The notes under the pieces are model-generated. The model was not told the DNA's origin. It did no database searches and saw only the letters and a program-made list of their open reading frames with translations. This document shows, piece after piece, positions 23,899-31,837 of a stretch of 64,000 nucleotides of DNA. A program made the position numbers and the translations under genes. Source of the DNA: Nitrobacter hamburgensis X14 (GTDB taxonomy: Bacteria; Pseudomonadota; Alphaproteobacteria; Rhizobiales; Xanthobacteraceae); assembly GCF_000013885.1 (NCBI RefSeq), contig NC_007964.1, positions 1,660,001 to 1,724,000 on the forward strand, written 5' to 3'. How positions within the stretch are numbered: position 1 is the first letter of the stretch; every line of letters starts with the position of its first letter.

Positions 23899-25287
23899 AT
23901 GTCCGAGCGGTGGACACCCGATAGCTGGCGCACCAAGCCGGTGCAGCAGATTCCGGTTTATCCGGACGCGAAGGCATTGGGTGAAGTCGAGGCGCAGCTT
24001 GCCGCGTTTCCGCCGCTGGTTTTTGCCGGTGAGGCGCGCAATCTGAAGAAAGTCCTGGCCCGAGTCGCAAACGGCGAGGCTTTTTTGCTGCAGGGTGGCG
24101 ACTGCGCCGAGAGCTTCGCCGAACACGGCGCCAACAACATCCGCGACTTCTTCCGCGTGCTGCTGCAGATGGCGGTGGTTCTGACCTATGCCGGCGCGCT
24201 GCCGGTGGTGAAGGTTGGCCGCATTGCCGGTCAGTTCGCCAAGCCGCGCTCCTCGCCGGTCGAAAAGGTCGATGGCGTCGAATTGCCGAGCTATCGCGGC
24301 GACATCGTCAACGACATCGCGTTCAGTGCGCAGTCGCGAACGCCGGATCCGCACCGTCAGCTCATGGCCTATCGGCAATCGGCGGCGACGCTGAACCTGC
24401 TGCGCGCCTTCGCGACCGGAGGCTTCGCCAATCTCGGCAGCGTGCATCAGTGGATGCTTGGTTTCCTGAAGGATTCCCAGCAGTCGCGGCGGTACAAGGA
24501 ACTGGCCGATCGTATCTCCGACGCGCTCAATTTCATGCGCGCCTGCGGGCTCAACCTCGAAAGCCATCCGGAACTGCGGGCGACCGATATCTATACCAGC
24601 CACGAGGCGCTGCTGCTCGGCTACGAGGAGGCCCTGACGCGGATCGATTCCACGACCGGCGACTGGTACGCGACATCGGGCCATTTCATCTGGGTCGGTG
24701 ATCGCACCCGTCAGCTCGACCATGGCCACATCGAATATTTCCGCGGCATCAAGAATCCGATCGGCCTGAAGTGCGGCCCGTCGCTCAAGCCGGATGAACT
24801 GTTGAAGCTGATCGACGTGCTCAATCCGGACAACGAGCCGGGGCGTCTGACCCTCATCAGCCGCTTCGGCTCGGACAAGATCGGCGATTACCTGCCGCAA
24901 CTGATCCGCGCGGTGCAGCGCGAGGGCCGCGTTGTGGTGTGGTCGTGCGACCCGATGCACGGCAATACCATCACCGCGACCAGCGGTTACAAGACCCGCC
25001 CGTTCGACCGCATCCTGTCGGAGGTCAAGTCGTTCTTCAGCATTCATGCCGCGGAAGGCACGCACGCCGGCGGCGTTCATCTGGAGATGACCGGGCAGAA
25101 CGTCACCGAGTGCATCGGCGGCGCGCGCGCGATTACGGACGAAGACCTCAACGACCGCTATCACACCGTCTGCGATCCGCGCCTGAACGCCGAGCAGTCG
25201 ATCGACATGGCATTCCTGATCGCCGAACTGCTCAGGCACGATCGGGAAGGCAAGGTCAAGCCGATCCCCGCGGTCGCAGGTTTCTGA
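23899..25287 (+). CDS. aroG: Class II 3-deoxy-7-phosphoheptulonate (DAHP) synthase
   Basis: 462 residues, the plant-like class II form. It joins phosphoenolpyruvate and erythrose 4-phosphate at the entry of the shikimate pathway. It begins MSERWTPDSWRTKPVQQIP. Signature segments are FLLQGGDCAESFAEH (metal Cys), VKVGRIAGQFAKPRS, GLKCGPSLKPDELL and CDPMHGNTITATSGYKTRP. The frame continues upstream into element A2, but ATG 23899 with AGGAG at 23886-23890 is clearly the start. dgkA follows directly. Confidence 0.96.
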   Translation: MSERWTPDSWRTKPVQQIPVYPDAKALGEVEAQLAAFPPLVFAGEARNLKKVLARVANGEAFLLQGGDCAESFAEHGANNIRDFFRVLLQMAVVLTYAGALPVVKVGRIAGQFAKPRSSPVEKVDGVELPSYRGDIVNDIAFSAQSRTPDPHRQLMAYRQSAATLNLLRAFATGGFANLGSVHQWMLGFLKDSQQSRRYKELADRISDALNFMRACGLNLESHPELRATDIYTSHEALLLGYEEALTRIDSTTGDWYATSGHFIWVGDRTRQLDHGHIEYFRGIKNPIGLKCGPSLKPDELLKLIDVLNPDNEPGRLTLISRFGSDKIGDYLPQLIRAVQREGRVVVWSCDPMHGNTITATSGYKTRPFDRILSEVKSFFSIHAAEGTHAGGVHLEMTGQNVTECIGGARAITDEDLNDRYHTVCDPRLNAEQSIDMAFLIAELLRHDREGKVKPIPAVAGF

Positions 25288-25288
25288 G

Positions 25289-25642
25289 GTGTTGCGCTTC
25301 TGGCGCGCCACCATCAATAGCTGGAATGGATTGATCTTTGCCATTCGTTCCGAACAGGCCATCCGGCAGGAATTGTTCGCGCTTCTGCTGGCGCTGCCGC
25401 TGGCGTGGCTTGTCGGAGCAACAGCGGTCCGCCGCGTCGAACTCGTGGTGGTGGTCCTGCTGCTTCTGGCGGTTGAGCTTTTGAATACTGCGGTCGAAAA
25501 ACTGTCGGACCGATTGACGACCGATCACGATCCGCAGATCGGGCACATCAAGGATATGGGCTCGGCTGCGGTCGGCGTGGTGCTACTCATCGCCGGTCTG
25601 GTTTGGGGCAGTGCCATCGCTGAACGCATGGGCCTCCTTTAG
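25289..25642 (+). CDS. dgkA: Diacylglycerol kinase DgkA
   Basis: 117 residues and three membrane helices (about 33-47, 50-66 and 95-110). An amphipathic start (FWRATINSWNGLIFAIRSEQAIRQE) precedes the family block VELLNTAVEKLSDRL (catalytic Glu, Asn and Asp positions). It phosphorylates diacylglycerol to phosphatidate at the inner membrane. The start is GTG one base after the DAHP synthase stop, so translation is probably coupled. Confidence 0.92.
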   Translation: MLRFWRATINSWNGLIFAIRSEQAIRQELFALLLALPLAWLVGATAVRRVELVVVVLLLLAVELLNTAVEKLSDRLTTDHDPQIGHIKDMGSAAVGVVLLIAGLVWGSAIAERMGLL

Positions 25643-25652
25643 GTTTTGATTG

Positions 25653-25699
25653 GATGTGTTTTCTTGCGCCGAACCGGTGCCCACTTCGCGCGAAACCGC
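25653..25699 (-). repeat. Degenerate palindromic element B3
   Basis: Read on the minus strand it aligns with B2 (GAAGTGG...CCGGTT core with a GAAAAC-type arm and the ATCAAAA tail next to the dgkA stop). The arms are imperfect, so this looks like a decayed copy. It lies in the nadE leader. Confidence 0.55.
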
Positions 25700-25748
25700 T
25701 ATAAGCGTGACAATTGCAGAAAGGCGAGGCCTGAGGGCACATGCGTTC

Positions 25749-27500
25749 ATGACCGAAACCACCTTCAAGATCACGCTCGGCCAGTTGAATCCGACGGTCG
25801 GAGACATTGCCGGCAATGCGGCCAAAGCTCGCGTCGCGCGCGCCCAGGCCAAGGCCGACGGCGCTGCGCTGGTGGCGCTTCCGGAATTGTTCATCGCCGG
25901 CTATCCGCCCGAGGATCTGGTCCTGAAGCCTGCGTTCCAGGCGGCGTGCCGCGAGGCGGTCGAGACTCTCGCGCGCGAGACCTCCGACGGCGGACCGGCG
26001 GTGCTGATCGGCACCCCATGGGTGGACGACGGCAAACTCTATAATGCGTATGCGTTGCTGGATGGCGGGCGGGTCGCTGCGATCCGCTTCAAGGTCAATT
26101 TGCCGAATTACGGCGTATTCGACGAGAAACGCGTGTTCGCGAGAGGACCGGTCGGGGGACCCTTGAAAATTCGCGGCGTGCGGATCGGCGTGCCGATCTG
26201 CGAGGACACCTGGGTCGAAGAATCCGCCGAGTACGAGAACGTCGTCGAGTGTCTGGCGGAAACCGGCGCGGAAATTCTCCTCGTTCCCAACGGCTCGCCC
26301 TATGCGAAAGGCAAGAGCGACATCAGGCTGTCGATCTCGGTGGCGCGCGTGACCGAGAGCGATTTGCCGCTGGTCTATCTCAATCAGGTCGGCGGTCAGG
26401 ACGAGCTGGTGTTCGACGGCGCGTCTTTTGTGCTGAATGCTGATCGCTCGCTGGCCGCCCAGCTTCCGGCCTTCAGGGAAAGTCTCGTCACGCTGCAATG
26501 GACCAAGTCCGCGGCGGGATGGCGGTGCGCGGGGCCGGTGGCGCCCCAGATCGACGGCGACAAGGCCGACTATGCCGCGTGCGTGCTGGGCTTGCGCGAC
26601 TACGTCCACAAGAACGGATTTCCGGGCGTCCTGCTCGGCGTGTCCGGCGGTATCGACTCGGCCTTGTGCGCGGCCATCGCCGTCGATGCCCTCGGGGCGG
26701 AGCGCGTCCGCGGCGTCATGCTGCCGTTCCGCTTCACGGCGCAGGTCTCGCTCGACGACGCGGCGACGCTCGCAAAGGCACTCGGCATTCGCTACGAGGT
26801 ACTGCCGATCGCGCCTGCGGTGAACGGTTTCGAGGAGGTTCTCTCGGGCACCTTCGCAGGGCTCCCGCGCGATATCACCGAAGAAAATTTGCAGGCGCGT
26901 GCCCGCGGCACGCTGTTGATGGCGATCTCCAACAAGCTAGGCGCGATGGTGGTGACCACCGGCAACAAGTCGGAAATGTCGGTGGGCTACGCGACGCTGT
27001 ACGGCGACATGAACGGCGGCTTCAATCCGATCAAGGATATCTACAAGACCGAGGTATTCCGGCTGTCCAACCTGCGCAACGCATGGAAGCCGGACGGTGC
27101 GCTCGGCCCGTCGGGAGAGGTGATCCCGGTCAACATCATCACCCGGCCGCCGACGGCGGAACTGCGGGAGAATCAGACCGACCAGGATTCGCTGCCGCCC
27201 TACGATGTGCTCGACGCGATTCTCGAGCGGCTGATCGAGCGGGAGGAGCCGCTGGCGTCGATCGTCGCCGAGGGATTCGACCGCGACATGGTCGCTCGAA
27301 TCGATCGCTTGCTGAACGTCGCCGAATACAAGCGCCGGCAGGCGGCGCCGGGCGTCAAGGTCACACGCAGGAATTTCGGCCGCGACCGCCGCTATCCGAT
27401 CACCAACCGGTTTCGCGATTCCGGCAAACCGTTGCCGAAGCCGGATGAAGACCTCGTCTCGCGGTCGGGGACGGTTTCGGCGGAAGCCTTTGAGGGATGA
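25749..27500 (+). CDS. nadE: Glutamine-dependent NAD+ synthetase
   Basis: 583 residues, two domains. The N-terminal nitrilase-type glutaminase (1 to about 270) has the triad E46 (ALPELFIAGY), K115 (RFKVNLPNYG) and C151 (GVPICEDTW). The C-terminal synthetase has the ATP pyrophosphatase P-loop GVSGGIDSALC (about 300) and TTGNKSEMSVGYATLYGDM. It amidates nicotinate adenine dinucleotide to NAD+ using glutamine-derived ammonia. ATG 25749 (MTETTFKITLGQLNPTVGD) matches the family start; the upstream frame crosses a repeat. Confidence 0.96.
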   Translation: MTETTFKITLGQLNPTVGDIAGNAAKARVARAQAKADGAALVALPELFIAGYPPEDLVLKPAFQAACREAVETLARETSDGGPAVLIGTPWVDDGKLYNAYALLDGGRVAAIRFKVNLPNYGVFDEKRVFARGPVGGPLKIRGVRIGVPICEDTWVEESAEYENVVECLAETGAEILLVPNGSPYAKGKSDIRLSISVARVTESDLPLVYLNQVGGQDELVFDGASFVLNADRSLAAQLPAFRESLVTLQWTKSAAGWRCAGPVAPQIDGDKADYAACVLGLRDYVHKNGFPGVLLGVSGGIDSALCAAIAVDALGAERVRGVMLPFRFTAQVSLDDAATLAKALGIRYEVLPIAPAVNGFEEVLSGTFAGLPRDITEENLQARARGTLLMAISNKLGAMVVTTGNKSEMSVGYATLYGDMNGGFNPIKDIYKTEVFRLSNLRNAWKPDGALGPSGEVIPVNIITRPPTAELRENQTDQDSLPPYDVLDAILERLIEREEPLASIVAEGFDRDMVARIDRLLNVAEYKRRQAAPGVKVTRRNFGRDRRYPITNRFRDSGKPLPKPDEDLVSRSGTVSAEAFEG

Positions 27501-27514
27501 CGGCGTAGAAGACG

Positions 27515-27551
27515 CCAGAGTCTGATTCAACTGCGTTGAATCAGACTCTGG
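27515..27551 (+). terminator. Perfect 17-bp hairpin P2 with T-run, probable nadE terminator
   Basis: CCAGAGTCTGATTCAAC (27515-27531) pairs exactly with 27535-27551 around TGC, and TTTTATCCTTTT follows. It starts 14 bases after the nadE stop. It is homologous to P1 but with different, still complementary, outer bases. Confidence 0.7.
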
Positions 27552-27568
27552 TTTTATCCTTTTGATTG

Positions 27569-27615
27569 AGCATGATCTTATCCGAAAACCGGTTTCCACT
27601 TTTCGGGATCATGCT
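27569..27615 (-). repeat. Palindromic element A3 (constant-core family)
   Basis: Perfect arms AGCATGATC/GATCATGCT around the core, in the gap between convergent nadE and the DUF2865-type gene. The stop codon of the latter (TAG at 27616-27618, minus strand) belongs to the element's TAGAGC edge. Confidence 0.88.
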
Positions 27616-28728
27616 CTATTGCGCCGGTATGAACGTTGGTCCGACCGAACGGATCGGCCTGTTCGGTGGTGTCGTATCGGTCGGCGCTGCACCGGCGGGG
27701 GTGGCCTTGGGCCCAGGGGAGGTCGTCGCGGTTGTGTCCTTCTTTTGCGAACCTTTGCCGCTGGCCGGCTGAGACATCTTCCTGGCACCGTCTTCCGTGA
27801 CGATGATGTCACCCTGCTGCGCCGCCGCCGCCTTGTCGTCGAGTCCTTTCAGCGCCTCCGCCCAGGTCTCGCCCGCCGGTTTGCACGAGCACGACGGATT
27901 GAACTCCTGACGGTATTTGAATGCGTTCGGCGACGACGAATAAGGCTGTCCGTTGATCGAGACGGCCTGATGCATGTCTTCGCCGGGATTACGATAGGCA
28001 TAGAGGGTGGCGTCCGCCGCCGGGCAAAGGTTCTTGCAGGTCCGCTCGTCGTCGGGAAACCGGCTCGGAACGGTGGCGAACGAGATCGGAAAGTAAAAAC
28101 CGTCGCACGAACGGACGCAGACGGTCCGGTACGTCCCGGATTGCACGCCCCCCGAATCGACCGGCGGTGGGATCGCCTGAACGTCGGAGTGGTTGCCGAA
28201 CAGGTCGTCGAAGAAGGAGCCCGAGTTCCGCGCGGCTGCGGCATATTGCGGGCCGCAATCGTTCTGTGCCAGCGCCAGCAGCACGGAGCGGCGCTGATTG
28301 TCGCGGTCGGGGTTGCCGGCGCCGCTGCCGGCTCGCAGCCGCTCCAGGCTGGTGGTGAGCTGCTCGAGATTGGCCCGCATTTGCTGGATCTGGTGGCTGA
28401 CCGGTCCGCACTGCGCCGACTGGCCGTTGAACAGTTGGAAGAACCCCGAACTGTCGCAGCCCATGCGCCTGGCTTGCGCGGTTACGCGTTCGAGTTCGGC
28501 CTGTTGCCGGCGTGCGGAATCCTCATAGCGGCGAATCTGGCCGGCTCGCGCTGGATCGACGCCGGCACGGTCGATGCTTGCGAGTTGCGCCTCGAGCCGC
28601 GGGCACATCGGATTGACGCCTGGCGGAGCGCCCTGCGCCAGCGCGTCGGCGGCAGGGGCCGCGACGCCGAGGGCGGCGGCGCAGGCCAAAATCCGCATCG
28701 TGCGGCGAGCAAACAAAAGGTCAGGCAT
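27616..28728 (-). CDS. Secreted DUF2865-type protein
   Basis: 370 residues. A signal peptide (about 1-32, ending ADALAQG) precedes a Cys-rich central region with coiled segments (YEDSARRQQAELERVTAQ) and the conserved block TYRTVCVRSCDGFYFPISFATVPSRF...CKNLCPAADATLYAYRNPGEDM (about 195-245). This pattern I associate with the DUF2865 family of Bradyrhizobiaceae. A low-complexity Thr/Pro/Lys tail ends the protein. Function is unknown; a secreted, disulfide-bonded envelope protein is inference. An inner Met (MRILACAAA) may be the true start. Its stop lies at the edge of repeat A3. Confidence 0.8.
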   Translation of the reverse strand: MPDLLFARRTMRILACAAALGVAAPAADALAQGAPPGVNPMCPRLEAQLASIDRAGVDPARAGQIRRYEDSARRQQAELERVTAQARRMGCDSSGFFQLFNGQSAQCGPVSHQIQQMRANLEQLTTSLERLRAGSGAGNPDRDNQRRSVLLALAQNDCGPQYAAAARNSGSFFDDLFGNHSDVQAIPPPVDSGGVQSGTYRTVCVRSCDGFYFPISFATVPSRFPDDERTCKNLCPAADATLYAYRNPGEDMHQAVSINGQPYSSSPNAFKYRQEFNPSCSCKPAGETWAEALKGLDDKAAAAQQGDIIVTEDGARKMSQPASGKGSQKKDTTATTSPGPKATPAGAAPTDTTPPNRPIRSVGPTFIPAQ

Positions 28729-29006
28729 GATCCGCCATCAGAGCGATCCCGGGGCGATGCTGCAAACTGCTCTACGAAGAGGGGTTGTCTTCCGAACGCA
28801 GGCCCGCCCATCGCGGTGACATTTTACGCAATCCGGGCGAGCCTGATTGCGTCGCAAGACGCTGATGGCACAGGCCGAATGCATTACTGTGGCGGCCGTT
28901 CGACAGCGTGGCCATGTCATATCCGCTTCTCGCGGCAGCGTCACGTCGTTTCCGGGGCGCGAGTGTGGCGTCTCAGAGCGATACCGGCTTTCCCATGCGG
29001 ATCGGG

Positions 29007-29327
29007 TCAGCGCTGACAGGTGATCGCGACGTATTCGTTGCAGCCGCTGTGCCGACAGGAGCCTGTGGACCCCGGAATCGAATCGGTCATCTCCTCGGGC
29101 TTGACGCGCCTGTAAGCGGTGGCCTGCGCAAAATCGCGTGACCGGCAATAGGAGTGCGCGGCGTGGGCGCCGCACTTCTCGCCCTGGGCGAGGCACTGGT
29201 CGATACCGTACCCGTCGGCCTGGTTGGCGATGACGAAAACGCGACTGTCGGCCCATGCGCCGGCTCCCGCGAAGAGAGCCATGCCTGTGAGAAACATGCC
29301 TGCCAGAATTACGGCGATAATACGCAT
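29007..29327 (-). CDS. Small secreted Cys-rich protein, function unknown
   Basis: 106 residues. A clear signal peptide (MRIIAVILAGMFLTGMALFAG, cleaved after AWADS) is followed by a mature domain of about 80 residues with six cysteines and the motif GEKCGAHAAHSYCRSRDFAQATAYRR. The even number of Cys in an exported protein suggests disulfides. I believe similar small proteins are common in the family, but I cannot name a domain. Divergent from cysS. Confidence 0.72.
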   Translation of the reverse strand: MRIIAVILAGMFLTGMALFAGAGAWADSRVFVIANQADGYGIDQCLAQGEKCGAHAAHSYCRSRDFAQATAYRRVKPEEMTDSIPGSTGSCRHSGCNEYVAITCQR

Positions 29328-29585
29328 CGTGTACCGGAAAATGGAGAACGTCGTGGTTGTGAGCCGCGGGAGCCACGACGAGCCGGGGCGATTTCGCGGC
29401 GAAATGAGGCGTTTGTGGGGCGTGGCCTTGACGCCGCACCCCAGGCTGTTTCATGGTATCGGAATGAACGGTCTCCTCGCCATTTGTGGCATTTGTCGCG
29501 AGATTATGCGCTAGCGATTCGCTGGCTGAGGCCGTCTTTTCTCACAAGAGATCACTGGACGCCCGGCTGTTTGGAGCGGGATTCC

Positions 29586-31034
29586 ATGGAACTGCGTCTT
29601 TACGATACCCTGACCAAGGAGAAGCGGGCTTTCATCCCGATCGATCCATCGAACGTGCGGATGTATGTCTGCGGTCCGACGGTCTACGACTTCGCCCATA
29701 TCGGCAATGCACGGCCGGTCATCGTGTTCGACGTGCTGTTCCGGCTGCTGCAGCACATCTACGGCACCGACCACGTCACCTACGTCCGCAACATCACCGA
29801 CGTCGACGACAAGATCAACGACCGCGCGGCGCGGGACTTTCCGGGCCTGCCGCTGAACGAGGCGATCCGCAAGGTCACGGAAAAGACCGCCGAGCAGTTT
29901 CAGGCCGATGTCGCCGCGCTCGGCTGCCTGCCGCCGACCCATCAGCCGCGCGCCACCGAATTCGTGTTGCCGCGCGATGACGGCCGGGCCGACATGGTGA
30001 CGCTGATCAAGCAACTGATCGCACGTGGCCACGCCTATGAGGCCGGTGGCGAAGTGCTTTTCGATGTGCAGTCGATGCCGGACTACGGCGCGCTGTCGGG
30101 CCGCAGGCTGGAGGAGCAGAAGGCGGGCGCGCGGGTTGCGGTGGACGCGCACAAGAGGAATCCGGCCGACTTCGTGCTGTGGAAATTGTCGTCCGAGAAC
30201 GAGCCGGGCTGGGACAGCCCGTGGGGCAGGGGACGGCCGGGCTGGCACATCGAATGCTCCGCGATGAGCGCGGCCTATCTCGGCGACGTCTTCGACATCC
30301 ACGGCGGCGGCCTCGACCTGATCTTTCCGCACCACGAAAACGAGATCGCACAATCGCGCTGCGCCCACGGCACGCACACGATGGCCAACTATTGGATGCA
30401 CAACGGCTTCCTGCAGGTCGAAGGCGAGAAGATGTCGAAGAGTTTGGGCAACTTCTTCACCATCAACGAGTTGCTGACAACGGAGAAATTTGGCGGGCGG
30501 AAGTGGCCGGGTGAAGTATTGCGGCTCGCGATGCTAAAGACTCACTACAGATCGCCGATCGACTGGACTGTCGATGCTCTCGAGGAAAGCAAAAGAATTC
30601 TCGATTCTTGGTACGATATTGTTGGTGACGATACTGAGGCGATTGGTGAAGTGGACAGAGAGGTCAGTGCATTTCTGGGAGACGACCTCAACACATCGGC
30701 TGCGGTTACGCGACTCCATGCAATTGCCGCCAGCAGAATAGGAAAATCCGGACAATTGCAAATTGATGCTAAGCGTAAGCTCAAGGTGTCCGCGGTGATG
30801 TTGGGTTTGCTCGGTAGAACCAAGCGAGAATACTTGGAGACCGATCCCCAAGTGATTTTGGTCGATTCGAATCTGGTTGCCCATTTGCTGTCAGATCGCG
30901 CCGCCGCCCGCGCGCGAAAAGACTTCAAGGAATCCGATCGCATCCGCGACGAACTCGCCGCCATGGGCGTCGTGCTGAAGGACGGCAAGGACGCCGACGG
31001 CAAGCCGGAGACGACATGGGAGATCGCGCGATGA
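29586..31034 (+). CDS. cysS: Cysteinyl-tRNA synthetase
   Basis: 482 residues (the E. coli enzyme has 461). Class I motifs are FAHIGNARPV (HIGH-like) and GEKMSKSLGN (KMSKS). Zinc ligands fit the Cys of YVCGPTVYDF, the Cys of GWHIECSAMS, and His/Glu of FPHHENEIAQS. The segment after KMSKS, about 30465-30900, differs in composition: about 51% GC by hand count over 30541-30900 against about 62% just upstream, with AGA, ATA and AAA codons that are rare elsewhere. The frame stays open and GC-rich sequence resumes at 30900. ATG 29586 is the family start. Confidence 0.94.
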   Translation: MELRLYDTLTKEKRAFIPIDPSNVRMYVCGPTVYDFAHIGNARPVIVFDVLFRLLQHIYGTDHVTYVRNITDVDDKINDRAARDFPGLPLNEAIRKVTEKTAEQFQADVAALGCLPPTHQPRATEFVLPRDDGRADMVTLIKQLIARGHAYEAGGEVLFDVQSMPDYGALSGRRLEEQKAGARVAVDAHKRNPADFVLWKLSSENEPGWDSPWGRGRPGWHIECSAMSAAYLGDVFDIHGGGLDLIFPHHENEIAQSRCAHGTHTMANYWMHNGFLQVEGEKMSKSLGNFFTINELLTTEKFGGRKWPGEVLRLAMLKTHYRSPIDWTVDALEESKRILDSWYDIVGDDTEAIGEVDREVSAFLGDDLNTSAAVTRLHAIAASRIGKSGQLQIDAKRKLKVSAVMLGLLGRTKREYLETDPQVILVDSNLVAHLLSDRAAARARKDFKESDRIRDELAAMGVVLKDGKDADGKPETTWEIAR

Positions 31035-31047
31035 ATTTCCACTTGTC

Positions 31048-31134
31048 ATTGCCGGGCTCGACCCGGCAATCCATCAGAAACGATGATGATCTTTCGGTTT
31101 TTATGGGATGGATGCGCGGGTCAAGCCCGCGCAT
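31048..31134. repeat. Composite repeat E: two GC-rich hairpins
   Basis: ATTGCCGGG/CCCGGCAAT (31048-31070, loop CTCGA) and ATGCGCGGG/CCCGCGCAT (31112-31134, loop TCAAG) lie about 40 bases apart with CCATC and GGATGG between them. Similar paired hairpins are widespread in alphaproteobacterial intergenic DNA (memory). It follows the cysS stop by 13 bases. Confidence 0.75.
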
Positions 31135-31218
31135 GACGGGTCCTTTCCGAAGGATCGCAAACCTGCGCTCGCCGCCACTCTCTCCCCTTCAGGGAGAGGA
31201 AAACGGGGAGATCGCGCG

Positions 31219-31332
31219 GTGACGAAGCCCGACACGCCTTTTCCGAAGCACTGGCGCTATTACATGTTCATCAAGTGGGCGGTGATCGTCGCGGCAGTCG
31301 CGCCGGCCGCCCGTCTGTTCGGAGTGTTTTGA
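31219..31332 (+). CDS. Small single-pass membrane protein (37 residues)
   Basis: GTG start preceded by ACGGGGAGA. The product has a charged, Pro-rich start (TKPDTPFPKHWRYYMF) followed by one hydrophobic helix (about 18-31) and ends ARLFGVF. It lies between cysS and the GNAT gene with a 4-base gap to the latter, which supports translation as part of an operon. Its function is unknown. Confidence 0.5.
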   Translation: MTKPDTPFPKHWRYYMFIKWAVIVAAVAPAARLFGVF

Positions 31333-31336
31333 CGCG

Positions 31337-31837
31337 ATGGGACAGGCGCTTCCTGCACCTGCGCTGCGGCCGATGCTGCCCGCCGACGTCCCCGTGCTGG
31401 CCGAGATTTTTGTCGCGAGCATCGAGGAACTGACCGGCGACGACTACAGCGAGGCGCAGCAGATCGCATGGGCCAGCGCCGCCGATGACGAGGACAAATT
31501 CGGCGCGCGGCTCGCGAACGAACTGACGCTGGTAGCGACGTTGCGGGGCTCGCCGGTCGGCTTCGCTTCACTGAAGGGTACGGATCGCATCGGCATGCTC
31601 TATGTGCATCCGGGCGCGGCGAGGCACGGGGTCGCGACCACGCTGTGCGATGCGCTCGAAAAGCTTGCCGGCGCCCGCGGCGCTACGGCGCTGACCGTCG
31701 AGGCCAGCGATACGGCGGAGCGATTTTTCGCCAGGCGCGGCTACGTCGCGATGCAACGCAATTCGGTGACGATCGGCGACGAGTGGCTGGCCAATACCAC
31801 GATGAAGAAGATGCTGACCGCGGGAGGTGCGGCATGA
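31337..31837 (+). CDS. GNAT-family N-acetyltransferase
   Basis: 166 residues. GNAT motif A is RIGMLYVHPGAARHGVATTLCDALE (about 85-109), containing the acetyl-CoA pyrophosphate loop R/Q-x-x-G-x-A in a variant form (ARHGVA). Motif B is ALTVEASDTAERFFARRGYV. The acceptor cannot be predicted. Its stop overlaps the cimA ATG (ATGA at 31834-31837), so the two are translationally coupled. Confidence 0.88.
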   Translation: MGQALPAPALRPMLPADVPVLAEIFVASIEELTGDDYSEAQQIAWASAADDEDKFGARLANELTLVATLRGSPVGFASLKGTDRIGMLYVHPGAARHGVATTLCDALEKLAGARGATALTVEASDTAERFFARRGYVAMQRNSVTIGDEWLANTTMKKMLTAGGAA

